Assembly: GCA_023379555.1 (NCBI GenBank)
Contig: JAMCQR010000029.1
Coordinates: 9,870-73,869, forward strand
Direction of reading: 5' to 3'
DNA length: 64,000 nucleotides
Source: Thermoplasmatota archaeon
GTDB lineage: Archaea > Thermoplasmatota > Thermoplasmata > Thermoplasmatales > GCA-001856825
The position numbers and the translations under genes were made by a program. The notes beneath the pieces were generated by a model. It saw only the letters and a list, made by a program, of their open reading frames with translations. It searched no databases and was not told the DNA's origin. Shown piece by piece: positions 35,670-45,248 of this stretch. Every line of letters starts with the position of its first letter. The first letter of the stretch is position 1.

Positions 35670-37082
35670 ATGTCTGATCTTTCCCACCTGCGAAAGAATT
35701 CGATTGGGATTTTTGGATTGATATTCCAGAGTCTGACCGCCATTGCACCTCTCATGGACATGATAGCGCTTATTACAACTGCAGCCATATTTGCGCTGGC
35801 CTCGATGCCACTTGCATTCCTTCTTGCCTTTATACTCACATTCTTGACAATAAATACAATTTTCCAATTCTCAAAAAAGATTGCCAGCAGCGGTGGATAC
35901 TACAGCTTTGTTGGCCATGGTCTTGGTCCGAGAGCCGGACTTTTCACTGGATGGATCTATTTACTCTATACGACACTTGTAACCCCGAATGCAGCACTTT
36001 TCTTTGGTGCGATATTTGTGCCTGCTGCCTTCCAGTTGATCACCGGAATGATGCTACCTGCGTATTCATGGATAGTTTTAAGTCTGGTGCTGATAATGTT
36101 TGTCGCTGGAATGTCTTATTGGGGAATTAAACCGTCGCTTAAGTATAGCATAATAACTGGTTTGGCTGAAATTTCAATAATGATTTTTTTCAGCGTATTT
36201 GTCATAGCTAAGTCTGGAACTTCCAACACCCTGCTCGTATTTACCCCGAAATTTGCTCCAGGTGGAATGTCTGGAGTTGCGCTCGGGATGATCTTTTCAA
36301 TCACTTCTTTCGCTGGAGCAGGTTCTCCGGTTATCCTGGGGGAAGAGGCAAAAGGTCCACGTAAGACGATAGGAAAGGCAGTGATTATATCGGTATTGCT
36401 AGCTGGAGTCACAATCCTTCTTTCTGCATATGCCCTTGCAATCGGTTGGGGGACTTCTGATATGTCTGGGTTCGGAAATGAACTGATCCCTGGAGTAATT
36501 GAGGCTAGAACCTATCTTGGATTGGCGGGAGCAGCGGTGATAGTCATCTTCGGGATCAACAGTTTCCTCAATCTGGGTCTTTCTTATTTCAATGCTGGAA
36601 TCAGGGGAATGTATGCAATGGCCAGGGATGGAGTGATCCTCCCTAAAAGACTTTCTTCCATCAACTTGAAGCACGGAACACCACATGTGGCAATTGCGGT
36701 TGATGCAACAGTTGCTGTCCTGCTTTCAGTTCCAATGGCTTTCTGGATGGGCCCGTTCAACGCATTCGTCATAGAGCTGACTGGTGTAACTGTAGGATAT
36801 CTGATCGTGCATATTCTTGCGAATATTTCCCTGAGTGTTTTTTTCAGGAAAATTGGAGAGTTCAATATTGTGAAGCATTTGATAATACCATTTGCATCAA
36901 CACTGATCTTTCTTGTGACGCTTTATTATTCAATAGTTCCAATAAAATTCCCGGTGAGTTACGGTGTTTTGGCAGTGTTTGTATGGGCAGCTATTGGTGG
37001 AGGATTCGTTTATTCGCTCGGTGAAGAGAAGGTAAAGGGAAAGGCACAGTTTAACCTTCCACATGAACGAGATGTCACGTGA
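35670..37082 (+). CDS. Amino acid permease (APC superfamily)
   Basis: 470 residues with about 12 membrane helices. The first helix region GIFGLIFQSLTAIAPLMDMI and SSGGYYSFVGHGLGPRAGLFTGW after helix 2 are the APC signatures; a repeat of the five-helix unit follows. Substrate likely an amino acid or amine, not determinable. Leaderless context: TTTATATC about 25 bases upstream. Monocistronic, followed by tRNA-Phe on the other strand. Confidence 0.85.
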   Translation: MSDLSHLRKNSIGIFGLIFQSLTAIAPLMDMIALITTAAIFALASMPLAFLLAFILTFLTINTIFQFSKKIASSGGYYSFVGHGLGPRAGLFTGWIYLLYTTLVTPNAALFFGAIFVPAAFQLITGMMLPAYSWIVLSLVLIMFVAGMSYWGIKPSLKYSIITGLAEISIMIFFSVFVIAKSGTSNTLLVFTPKFAPGGMSGVALGMIFSITSFAGAGSPVILGEEAKGPRKTIGKAVIISVLLAGVTILLSAYALAIGWGTSDMSGFGNELIPGVIEARTYLGLAGAAVIVIFGINSFLNLGLSYFNAGIRGMYAMARDGVILPKRLSSINLKHGTPHVAIAVDATVAVLLSVPMAFWMGPFNAFVIELTGVTVGYLIVHILANISLSVFFRKIGEFNIVKHLIIPFASTLIFLVTLYYSIVPIKFPVSYGVLAVFVWAAIGGGFVYSLGEEKVKGKAQFNLPHERDVT

Positions 37083-37131
37083 GAATTGCCAAAGTCCACA
37101 TGGGATTGAGCCTTGTTGAAATGTGCATCCA

Positions 37132-37204
37132 TGCCGCGAGCCGGGATCGAACCGGCGACTTCAAGCTCTTCAGGCTTGCACTCTCCCAGCTGAGTTATCG
37201 CGGC
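37132..37204 (-). tRNA. tRNA-Phe (anticodon GAA)
   Basis: On the minus strand: acceptor GCCGCGA pairs with TCGCGGC, D arm ACTC/GAGT, anticodon stem CAAGC/GCTTG with loop CTGAAGA (anticodon GAA, G at position 37), variable loop AAGTC, T arm GCCGG/CCGGC with loop TTCGATC, and discriminator A. G37 is the substrate for wyosine formation, for which a Taw2 gene is in this window. TATA-like boxes lie upstream at 37216-37225 and near 37238. Confidence 0.95.
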
Positions 37205-37311
37205 TTGCTTCTTTCGTTTATAACCATCCATTAGAAATACTTTAACATCCCCCGCCCCCCTTAATTTCGAGTGCAAGACTAACGTTATTAACACAGCTGT
37301 AATCATGAATC

Positions 37312-38382
37312 ATGAGGACCTCATTGTTTGAAGAACATGTTAAACTTAATGCAAAGATGGTAGATTTTCACGGCTGGGAAATGCCAATCCAGTATTCCAG
37401 CATAATAGAGGAACACAGGCAAGTTAGACAGAAGGCAGGATTGTTTGACGTTTCTCATATGGGAGACATAATGATCGAAGGAAAAGATGCACAGGACTTC
37501 CTTTCCTATCTCCTTCCAACTGATCTATCAAAATCAAGGATTGGGAAAGCAATTTATTCTGCATACCTGAATGAAAATGCTGCAATGATAGACGATACTA
37601 TTGCAAACAAGATCAGTGAAGAAAAGTTCTTAGTCGTACCAAATGCAGCTACGACAGACAAGATATATGCTTGGCTTGTAAAGAACAAGAAGGATTTCAA
37701 GGTAAAAATCTCCAACATTTCATCAAAAATGTCATGCCTTGCACTTCAGGGTCCCCTCTCCCACGAAGTGATGAAAAATTTGCATCCGGAAGCAAACAAT
37801 CTTGACCATTTCGCCCTGACAAACGTCTCTGAAATGTATCCATCACCGGGATTAGAAGATGCAACCATTGTATCCAGTACCGGATACACCGGTGAGGAGG
37901 GATTCGAATTTATCATTCCCAATGAATACGCTGTGGCCACATGGAAAAAACTGTTGAGCAATGCGAATGTGAAACCGATTGGTCTTGGAGCCAGAGATAC
38001 ACTTAGGATGGAGAAAGGACTCCTGCTTTCGGGACAGGATTTCAATGAAGACAGAGACCCAATTGAAGCCGGGGTATCTTGGATACTGGACTGGGATCAT
38101 GATTTCATCGGGAAGAAAAATCTTGAAATAAGGAAAGACAACATAAAAAGAAGGTTCAGGGGAGTTGTGGCAGAAGACAAGGTGATTCCGAGAAATGGAT
38201 CAATCGTGAAATTGAACGGTAAGGAGGTTGGTATCCTGACTTCCGGAACATTCTCTCCATCTCTTTCCAAGGGGATTGGTCTTGGATATTTTGATTCCGA
38301 CTTAAAAGTTGGGATGAATGTCGTGGTTTCGACTGGTAAGACCGAAGGAAAATGTCTCTTATCAAAACCAAGAATGGTGTAA
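37312..38382 (+). CDS. gcvT: Aminomethyltransferase (glycine cleavage system T protein)
   Basis: 356 residues, the family's usual length. FHGWEMPIQYSSIIEEH near residue 19, AGLFDVSHMG, TGYTGEEGFE near residue 193, and the C-terminal GTFSPSLSKGIGLGY segment are typical of GcvT (folate/pterin binding, including the catalytic Asp near residue 100 region). It moves the methylene carbon of glycine to the tetrahydropterin, releasing ammonia. No other gcv gene is adjacent. Links with MptA (pterin synthesis) and the SHMT-like protein in the window. Confidence 0.9.
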   Translation: MRTSLFEEHVKLNAKMVDFHGWEMPIQYSSIIEEHRQVRQKAGLFDVSHMGDIMIEGKDAQDFLSYLLPTDLSKSRIGKAIYSAYLNENAAMIDDTIANKISEEKFLVVPNAATTDKIYAWLVKNKKDFKVKISNISSKMSCLALQGPLSHEVMKNLHPEANNLDHFALTNVSEMYPSPGLEDATIVSSTGYTGEEGFEFIIPNEYAVATWKKLLSNANVKPIGLGARDTLRMEKGLLLSGQDFNEDRDPIEAGVSWILDWDHDFIGKKNLEIRKDNIKRRFRGVVAEDKVIPRNGSIVKLNGKEVGILTSGTFSPSLSKGIGLGYFDSDLKVGMNVVVSTGKTEGKCLLSKPRMV

Positions 38383-38467
38383 AATTCTTCTAATTCCATT
38401 CCTTCTTTACCTGTGATCGTACTGAAATAGGTATGAGGACATAGGAATAAATAAATTCTTCAAATTT

Positions 38468-39010
38468 CTATATTGAATCAATGAACATTCTGTGAATCCT
38501 TCCGTCTCCAAATATTTCAGGGTGAAAGGTCATTCCCAGATGTTTCCCTTCGGAGACAATTATCGGAGAATTTTCATATTGAGACAACACCCTACCTTTT
38601 TTGACCTTCACAATTATTGGTGCCCTTATGAAAACTCCGTGGAATTGGCCAATTCCTTCAATGTTTAAGTCTGTTTCAAAACTTTCCCTCTGACTCCCAT
38701 AACCGTTTCTCTTTACTTCAATGTCCAACAGAGGAAGGAGGCCTTTTCCTCCATCTACGTTCTCTGACATCAATATGAGTCCTGCACAGGTACCCATCAC
38801 AGGAAGCTTTTTCTTCATTATCAATTCAACAAGGCCTCGTTCTTTCATGACTTTTCCAATAACGGTGCTCTCTCCTCCAGGCAATATCAGTCCATCAACA
38901 TTTTCCAGATCTGGGCTTTTCCTGATCCTGACGGGATCTGCTCCCAGAGATGATAAGATATTAACATGTTCAGAAACATCTCCCTGAATGTCAAGCACTC
39001 CTATTCGCAC
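38468..39010 (-). CDS. pdxT: Pyridoxal 5'-phosphate synthase glutaminase subunit
   Basis: 180 residues of the PdxT/SNO family. GVLDIQGDVSEH at the N-terminus, LPGGESTVIG near residue 45, nucleophile Cys in MGTCAGLILMS near residue 75 and the His-Glu pair in TFHPEIFGD complete a class I amidotransferase triad. It supplies ammonia to PdxS for PLP formation; pdxS is not adjacent. Divergent from aspS. Confidence 0.93.
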   Translation of the reverse strand: MRIGVLDIQGDVSEHVNILSSLGADPVRIRKSPDLENVDGLILPGGESTVIGKVMKERGLVELIMKKKLPVMGTCAGLILMSENVDGGKGLLPLLDIEVKRNGYGSQRESFETDLNIEGIGQFHGVFIRAPIIVKVKKGRVLSQYENSPIIVSEGKHLGMTFHPEIFGDGRIHRMFIDSI

Positions 39011-39081
39011 ACACCTGTATTGCCAGCAAATATCTATTTCTTGCTATTATGTTATATGTATGAAATTAATTATAGGATGAA

Positions 39082-40359
39082 ATGAGAGTCCTTGCAGCAG
39101 AAGTTAAGAATCATTTGAACACTGAAGTGGAGGTCAAGGGATGGGTACAGGCGATTAGAACAGGCGGTTCGATCGCATTCATAGACCTGAGAGATGTCTC
39201 TGGGCACGTACAGTGCGTAGTGGCTAAGAAAGAAAACGCATCTATTTTTGAAGAGTTAAGAACTCTTTCTAGGGAGAGTGTCATTGAAGCTAAAGGCAAA
39301 GCGGTTGAAAGTCAGGCAAAACAAGGTTACGAGATACAGGTGAATAAGTTCAAAATCCTGAATAAATCCCTTGCACCTCTTCCTTTGGGGGTTGTGGACA
39401 TGGTGGATTCTGATATTGAAACCAGGCTCGAAAACAGATTTCTGGATCTAAGAAAGCCAAAGATACTTTCCATTTTCAAGGTACAGGACACCATATCAAG
39501 GGCGGTCAGGCAATATTTCCATCAGAATGGATTCATCGAAGTCCGGACGCCAAAAATAGTAGCAGCTGCTACGGAAGGAGGCACAGAGTTGTTTCCTGTC
39601 AAATACTTTGATAGGAGTGCATATTTGAGTCAAAGTCCCCAGCTCTACAAGGAAATCATGATGTCAGCAGGATTTGACAGGGTATTTGAAATTGCACCCG
39701 CCTTCAGGGCTGAGGAACACAATACAACACGGCATCTTAATGAATTTACCTCCATAGATATTGAGATGAGTTTTGTCGACGACGAAGAGGCGATGAGAGT
39801 CCTTGAAGAAGTAATCAAGGTGAGTTCAAAGATGGTTATCGAGGAGAACTCTAAGGAGTTGGAGCTTCTTGGAATAACGTCTCCAAAAACTGATTACTCC
39901 TTCAAGAAGATTAGCTATGCCGAATGCGTTAAAATCGCAAACGACAAAGGAATAAAGGTAGACGATGGAGAGGATCTATCAACACCTGCCCTCAAGGCAA
40001 TAGGCGAAGGATTGAATGAATTTTACTTTATCACCAGATGGCCCAGGAAATTGAAACCTTTCTATGTTCAGCCTTTTGATGAAAAATATTCAAGAGGGTT
40101 CGATTTACAATTTGGCGAAGTCGAGATTACAAGTGGGGCGCAGAGGGTGCACAATCCTGAAATTCTCATAAAGAATCTGGAAGCAAAGGGGCTGAATGTG
40201 GAATCGTTCGAATTTTATATCAAGGCCTTCCAGTATGGCATGCCACCGCATGCAGGATGGGCAATTGGGCTAGAAAGACTGACAATGGTGCTGCTGAACC
40301 TGCAGAACATAAGGGAAGCCACACTATTCCCAAGAGACAGGACAAGGATTACTCCATGA
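39082..40359 (+). CDS. aspS: Aspartyl-tRNA synthetase, archaeal type
   Basis: 425 residues. N-terminal OB-fold anticodon domain ([19 protein letters not shown]) and class II catalytic core: motif 1 around [10 protein letters not shown], motif 2 [12 protein letters not shown], motif 3 [11 protein letters not shown]. The absence of the bacterial insertion and the length fit archaeal AspRS, which is often non-discriminating (charging tRNA-Asn as well) when AsnRS is missing; whether AsnRS exists here is not visible. Confidence 0.93.
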   Translation: MRVLAAEVKNHLNTEVEVKGWVQAIRTGGSIAFIDLRDVSGHVQCVVAKKENASIFEELRTLSRESVIEAKGKAVESQAKQGYEIQVNKFKILNKSLAPLPLGVVDMVDSDIETRLENRFLDLRKPKILSIFKVQDTISRAVRQYFHQNGFIEVRTPKIVAAATEGGTELFPVKYFDRSAYLSQSPQLYKEIMMSAGFDRVFEIAPAFRAEEHNTTRHLNEFTSIDIEMSFVDDEEAMRVLEEVIKVSSKMVIEENSKELELLGITSPKTDYSFKKISYAECVKIANDKGIKVDDGEDLSTPALKAIGEGLNEFYFITRWPRKLKPFYVQPFDEKYSRGFDLQFGEVEITSGAQRVHNPEILIKNLEAKGLNVESFEFYIKAFQYGMPPHAGWAIGLERLTMVLLNLQNIREATLFPRDRTRITP

Positions 40360-40386
40360 AGTTCCAGTCGAAACGAGGGGGCGGGG

Positions 40387-41625
40387 ATGTTACATAATTT
40401 CATCGACGAAGAGATGATTGTGATCGAAACCGAGGTATCAAGGAAGCTAGAGGTCACTGATATCTCTTTAAAATACAAAGAGAGGCCAGTACTTCTAACC
40501 AACCTTGAGGGGAAAAGGGCTTTTGTTAATCTCTGGGCAAGCAGGGAGAGAATTTACAGGGAGTTGAGGATGGACCGACAGGAATTCCTCAAGATATACC
40601 AGGATTCCCTGAATGATGCCTCTCCCATTAAGGAGGGCGAGAAATTATTTACCGAGAAGGTCGGGATGGATGAGGTACCGACGTGTCAGTTCTACAAGGG
40701 AGACGCAGGCTATTACATTACGTCAGGCATATTTGTGGCGGAGAAGGGTAGGAAGAGAAATCTTTCCATTCACAGGGTGTGGGTAAGAAACAGTCAGGAA
40801 GGACTCGTAAGGCTTGTCCCCAGGGACCTTTTCAGGATGTATAATGAAAGCATTGATCACGGAGAAGAATTGAAGGTTTCCATTGTCATAGGTTCCCCCC
40901 TAGAGTTTTTGCTTGCCTCTGCAACCAGCATTCCCTTTGAAAGAGACGAGTCGGCCGTGGCGAATTCATTGTACAGGAAATCGAAAGGCAAAGACATGAC
41001 TTTCTCCAGGAGTGCCAATGGTATAATGGTGCCATCACATTCAGAATATGTCATAAATGCGGTCTTCTCCTCTCACAAGGAAAGGGAAGGTCCGTTCAAG
41101 GATGTCACTGGCACTTATGACATACAGGAAAACCAGCCCCAAATATTCTTCGAATCAGTTGAAACGGTCAAGGACCCAATTTACCACGCTCTGGTACCTG
41201 CAACTTTAGAGCACTTCAACCTGATGGGTCTTCCCAGGGAACCTACCATATTTAACGAGATCAGGAAGGAGGGTGTAAATGTGATCGACGTGAGGCTCCC
41301 CGAAGGCGGTGCAAGCTGGTTACACGGAGTCGTAAAAATCCAAAAAGCATCCAGTGACGATTTCAGAAAAACTGTTGAAGCGTCCTTCAGGGGGCACAAG
41401 AGCCTGAAGAGGGTAATAGTGGTGGATAAAGACATTGATATCTACAATGATAATGATGTGGAGTGGGCACTGGCTACCAGGTTCCAGGCAGATAGAGGAA
41501 TCATTGTCAAGAATGAAAGGGGGTCTTCCCTTGATCCAAGCAGCTATAAGGACAACATAACCTCAAAAATGGGAATGGACGCTACGATGCCGCTCGGTGG
41601 CGGAAGGAAGTTTGTGAGGGACTAA
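40387..41625 (+). CDS. UbiD-family prenylated-FMN decarboxylase
   Basis: 412 residues. The family pattern is seen in the N-terminal half (LTNLEGKRAFVNLWASRERI, then PTCQFYKGDAGYYITSGIFVA), central ASATSIPFERDESAVANSLY, and C-terminal EGGASWLHGVVKIQK and VVDKDIDIYNDNDVEWALATR, which carry the conserved acidic and aromatic residues around prFMN and metal. UbiD enzymes add or remove carboxyl groups on unsaturated acids. It ends 4 bases inside the convergent polyprenyl synthase gene. The partner prenyltransferase UbiX is not in view. The substrate could be a quinone precursor or an isoprenoid-pathway acid. Confidence 0.75.
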   Translation: MLHNFIDEEMIVIETEVSRKLEVTDISLKYKERPVLLTNLEGKRAFVNLWASRERIYRELRMDRQEFLKIYQDSLNDASPIKEGEKLFTEKVGMDEVPTCQFYKGDAGYYITSGIFVAEKGRKRNLSIHRVWVRNSQEGLVRLVPRDLFRMYNESIDHGEELKVSIVIGSPLEFLLASATSIPFERDESAVANSLYRKSKGKDMTFSRSANGIMVPSHSEYVINAVFSSHKEREGPFKDVTGTYDIQENQPQIFFESVETVKDPIYHALVPATLEHFNLMGLPREPTIFNEIRKEGVNVIDVRLPEGGASWLHGVVKIQKASSDDFRKTVEASFRGHKSLKRVIVVDKDIDIYNDNDVEWALATRFQADRGIIVKNERGSSLDPSSYKDNITSKMGMDATMPLGGGRKFVRD

Positions 41626-42632
41626 TTGATCCTATCGACCATTCTTTTGGCCATCTCTTCCAGTTCCTTGACTTTCATTGAATCATCTGTCAGCTCCGGG
41701 ATAGAGGAAATCGCCTTGTTATAATAACTCAACGCTAGTTCCTTGGTTTTGGCAAGGGCTCCAGACGACTTTATTATATTTCTCACTTCTTCAAAATCAC
41801 TTTGGCTGATGCCAGGTTTGCCTAGAAATTTTTTTATGAATTTTATGTCATTTTCACTTGCCAGATCGAATGCATTTAGAATCAGGTGTGTCATCTTCCC
41901 TTCTTCAAAGTCGCTGGTCACCGGCTTCCCCAGAGTCTTTTCATCACCATACATCCCGAGAATGTCATCCTGAATCTGGAATGCAATGCCGAGAGGGATG
42001 CCATAATGGTCAATGAGTCCGACATTGGGATAGCCAGACAAATACGCCCCCATCTTCATAGGTCCATTTACTGTGTAATGAGCGGTTTTCATGACGTGTA
42101 CTTTCGTCACCTCACCCAGAGTCACTTTATCTTTGAGAGGCATTGTGATATCCATCAACTGGCCAATCCCCGTCATTTCGACCGTTTCTGACATTGCCAT
42201 CATTGCCCTGTTAAGATTTTCAGGCGGGAAATCATTCGAAAGAAGAATTTCGTGTGAATATGCATCTGCCAGATCAGCTGCCACAATTGATATTCCTTCA
42301 TTCATTCTTTCTTCATAATTCCACATCTTATGGAAGGAAGGCCCGCCTCTCCTCGTCGGGCTCTGATCAATTATGTCATCATGAATCAGGAGGTAGGATT
42401 GCATCAGTTCCAGGCTAATTGAGGCTCTTATGATTCTCTCATCAATATCAGAGTTCAGCCAGTACCCGAGTATCATAAAAAGAGGTCGAACCCTTTTACC
42501 TCCTCTCATAGTGAATTCTTTCAGAGCGGAAATGACCCGAAGCTCGATTCCATCCTTGCCCAGCTCTCTTCCAGTAAAGAATCTCCCGAGCTCCTCGTCC
42601 ACTTGCGACTTGTACTGCGCTACAACAGACAC
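41622..42632 (-). CDS. Polyprenyl (geranylgeranyl) diphosphate synthase
   Basis: 336 residues. First Asp-rich motif LLIHDDIIDQSPTRRGG near residue 95 and second IQDDILGMYGDEKTLGKP near residue 220; the basic GGKRVRP near residue 40 binds diphosphate. It condenses isopentenyl diphosphate into C20 or longer chains for archaeal ether lipids or quinone tails. Chain-length residues upstream of the first motif were not analysed. Convergent 4-base overlap with the UbiD-like gene. Confidence 0.9.
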   Translation of the reverse strand: MSVVAQYKSQVDEELGRFFTGRELGKDGIELRVISALKEFTMRGGKRVRPLFMILGYWLNSDIDERIIRASISLELMQSYLLIHDDIIDQSPTRRGGPSFHKMWNYEERMNEGISIVAADLADAYSHEILLSNDFPPENLNRAMMAMSETVEMTGIGQLMDITMPLKDKVTLGEVTKVHVMKTAHYTVNGPMKMGAYLSGYPNVGLIDHYGIPLGIAFQIQDDILGMYGDEKTLGKPVTSDFEEGKMTHLILNAFDLASENDIKFIKKFLGKPGISQSDFEEVRNIIKSSGALAKTKELALSYYNKAISSIPELTDDSMKVKELEEMAKRMVDRIN

Positions 42633-42842
42633 GCGTCCTAATCATTATTCGTTATTTTAACCTTTGACAAGGTGGTCTGTTTTTTTATCTCCCCATTTGA
42701 GCAGTTAGAGAATGAACCTTTGTTCCGGCGTTGAAAAAACGATGGCCTAGAACTATCCTCAAAATTAAAAAATGTTTAGAATATAACAACAAATCCGCAA
42801 ATTGTTAAAATATTTAAGGCGCCGTCGCATTAGGGATAGTTT

Positions 42843-43331
42843 ATGAATAAAATCAAAGTAGTTAATGATGTGGGTGAATTAGTCACAGTTTTTACGATAT
42901 CGAATACCGAAGTGAAAAGGTCTCTGCTCAAAATGCTGAACGAAAAATGGCTCAGCGAGGAAGAGGTAGTTGAGAAACTCGGTACTGAGGCAATAGAAAT
43001 ATTGAGATACCTTGAAAAGATAAAATTCATAGAATCTCAATGGAGTTCAACTCCAAAGGGGCCGAAGAAAGTATACCACAACTATTACACTTCGATCCAG
43101 ATCAACATTTTGATTTTGACAGAAGAAACAGCAGATGTGATCTATGTTGCGTCCTTGGACGACAAGGCAATTGAAGATTTCAGCAAGAAAATAGAGGATC
43201 TCATTTCAAATGGGATACAGTACATAGCAGAGATTCAGGAAAAGCTCAACGTCACCTCTACCTACTTAAGGGTCATGATCAAAAGAAGCAAGACCCTCAC
43301 AATCAAGGGAATGAAGGTGGAGAGAATATAG
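42843..43331 (+). CDS. ArsR-like HTH transcriptional regulator
   Basis: 162 residues. Residues 10-70 form a winged helix (TEVKRSLLKMLNEKWLSEEEVVEKLG then EILRYLEKIKFIESQ), and the remainder is a helical/beta domain that ends in a second HTH-like segment (AEIQEKLNVTSTYLRVMIKRS). An AATATTTAAG box lies about 30 bases upstream. It is followed immediately by the Trm56-HD gene, whose start directly abuts its stop. Target unknown. Confidence 0.65.
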   Translation: MNKIKVVNDVGELVTVFTISNTEVKRSLLKMLNEKWLSEEEVVEKLGTEAIEILRYLEKIKFIESQWSSTPKGPKKVYHNYYTSIQINILILTEETADVIYVASLDDKAIEDFSKKIEDLISNGIQYIAEIQEKLNVTSTYLRVMIKRSKTLTIKGMKVERI

Positions 43332-44345
43332 TTGTTAACAGTGATGAGAATCGGGCACAGACCCGAAAGAGATAAGCGGATAACCACACACGTCGCCCTG
43401 GTATCGAGAGCATTTGGTGCGGATAAAATTGTAGTGGATAAGGAAGATCAGAAGCTCAGGCACACCATAGAAAAAGTTACTGAGAAATTCGGAGGAGAGT
43501 TCAAAATCGAATTCCACTCACTGAAAGAGGAAATGAAGACATTCGACGGCATAAAAGTCCACCTCACAATGTACGGTATACCATACCAGCGGAAAATTGG
43601 GGAAATCCGGAGGAATGAGAATATACTGATTGTGGTGGGAGCTGAAAAAGTTCCCAGGGATGTCTATGAAATCGTCGATTACAACATTGCAGTTGAGAAC
43701 CAGCCTCACTCAGAGGTCTCCGCCCTTGCCATATTCCTGGAACATCTGGGCAGGAAGAGGAAATTGGAGGGAGAGCTGAAAATAGTTCCTCAAGCAAGAG
43801 GCAAGAAGGTTCTCAGGATTCCGGGAAGAGAAGAATGCCTTGACTTGCTGAGGAAATATGGTGCGGATGAGAACCTTATAGCACACTCCGTAATGTGCGC
43901 AAAAGTTGCCGGAAAGATGTCAGAAGGGTGCGAGGTCGACCTGCGATTGCTCGAGGCGGGTGCGCTCCTCCACGATATAGGAAAGACTGTCACAATGGGG
44001 ATAGCACATGGTGCCGAAGGTTACTCAATTTTGAGAAAGGAAGGATACGACGAGAGGATTGCCAGGTTCTGCAGTACTCACGTGGGGGCAGGGCTTCTTA
44101 AAAAGACCGCAAGACATTTCCATCTCCCGGACATGGATTATATACCCAGGACTACTGAAGAGAAAATAGTATGCCATTCAGATACTCTCCTGAAGGGCAC
44201 AAGGGTGACAAGGGTGGAAGAAATAATGGAGGACTACAGACAGAAGGGGCTGGGAGATGAAGCAATTAGATTGAAAAAACTGGATGTGTACCTCCAAAAG
44301 AAATGTGGCTACAACATTGACGTTATACTGAAATTAAATCAATAA
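43332..44345 (+). CDS. tRNA (cytidine-56-2'-O)-methyltransferase fused to an HD domain
   Basis: 337 residues. Residues 1-150 are an archaeal Trm56 (SPOUT) domain: MRIGHRPERDKRITTHVAL and GAEKVPRDVYEIVDYNIAV...HSEVSALAIFL, the knotted AdoMet site. Residues about 185-310 are an HD phosphohydrolase domain: HSVMCAKVAGKM, LLHDIGKTV (HD), and later STHVGAG and CHSDT. Trm56 modifies C56 in the T loop of tRNA. The HD partner is presumably a nucleotidase or phosphodiesterase. The TTG at 43332 retains the first beta strand; GTG 43341 and ATG 43344 are alternatives. Confidence 0.8.
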   Translation: MLTVMRIGHRPERDKRITTHVALVSRAFGADKIVVDKEDQKLRHTIEKVTEKFGGEFKIEFHSLKEEMKTFDGIKVHLTMYGIPYQRKIGEIRRNENILIVVGAEKVPRDVYEIVDYNIAVENQPHSEVSALAIFLEHLGRKRKLEGELKIVPQARGKKVLRIPGREECLDLLRKYGADENLIAHSVMCAKVAGKMSEGCEVDLRLLEAGALLHDIGKTVTMGIAHGAEGYSILRKEGYDERIARFCSTHVGAGLLKKTARHFHLPDMDYIPRTTEEKIVCHSDTLLKGTRVTRVEEIMEDYRQKGLGDEAIRLKKLDVYLQKKCGYNIDVILKLNQ

Positions 44346-44381
44346 AAAGATATCGAATAGAGTTTTTTAACTGGACAGTGT

Positions 44382-45248
44382 TTGACCTCTGTGAGAATAG
44401 TTCCTACCTCATATACCGAAGGGCTCACCTCGAAATTATCCTCTGCAATTCAAATCCCCATGGCAAGAGTTACTAGGAGAAGATTTGCGGACGGTGAACT
44501 GTATGTTAAGATGGAAGAGCAGTTTTCAGAGGCAATCCTAGTGGGAAATACTTACCCGGACCAAAGTATAATAGATATACTACTCACTCACGACGCAATC
44601 AAAAACGCAGGAGCGAAGAGGCAGATACTGGTGGTGCCCTATTTTGGATATGCAAGACAGGACTCCATGTTTCAACCTTATGAAGCGATCAGCGCAAAAG
44701 TAATTTCAGAGCTGCTATACAGCAGGTTTGAAAAGATATTCGTTGTGAACATGCACTCTCCAGAGGGGCTCGTGTTTCTGAAGGACAAGGGGGCAGAGAT
44801 CAGGGCTGAATCAATCCTGGGGGAACAGGTAAAGAAGGACGAGAATGATCTTGTAGTCTCTCCAGACGGAGGATTTATGGAGGAGGCCAAGAACGTGGGT
44901 AGAGTTTCTGGCCTGGAGACGATAGCGCTGATGAAAACAAGGATTTCAGATACAAAAGTCAAAATCGAGGTACCGGATGATTTCCAAATCAAGGGGAAGA
45001 AAGTTGCACTGGTGGACGACCTTATATCTACGGGAGGCACGGTACTCGAGGCATCCAAAATATTGAAGGAGAAAGGTGCTTCTAAAATTAACGTATATTG
45101 CGTTCACGGGTTGTTTGTTGGCGGAACATCAAAGTACACTGGTTTTGTCGATGAGATAATTACCACTGATACAATCGAGGGGCCATTCTCAAAAATGAGT
45201 GTTTCCAATTTGGTCTCTTCAAAGTTAAGGGAGTATCTGCTTCTTTAA
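44382..45248 (+). CDS. prs: Ribose-phosphate pyrophosphokinase
   Basis: 288 residues, archaeal length. RRRFADGELYVKMEE near residue 27, YFGYARQDSMFQPYEAIS (the ATP-binding flexible loop), VVSPDGGFMEEAK, and the PRPP loop VALVDDLISTGGTV near residue 212 are all present. It makes PRPP from ribose 5-phosphate and ATP for nucleotide and histidine synthesis. Start TTG at 44382, with GTG at 44391 as an alternative. Convergent overlap of 24 bases with the TPR gene. Confidence 0.92.
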   Translation: MTSVRIVPTSYTEGLTSKLSSAIQIPMARVTRRRFADGELYVKMEEQFSEAILVGNTYPDQSIIDILLTHDAIKNAGAKRQILVVPYFGYARQDSMFQPYEAISAKVISELLYSRFEKIFVVNMHSPEGLVFLKDKGAEIRAESILGEQVKKDENDLVVSPDGGFMEEAKNVGRVSGLETIALMKTRISDTKVKIEVPDDFQIKGKKVALVDDLISTGGTVLEASKILKEKGASKINVYCVHGLFVGGTSKYTGFVDEIITTDTIEGPFSKMSVSNLVSSKLREYLLL

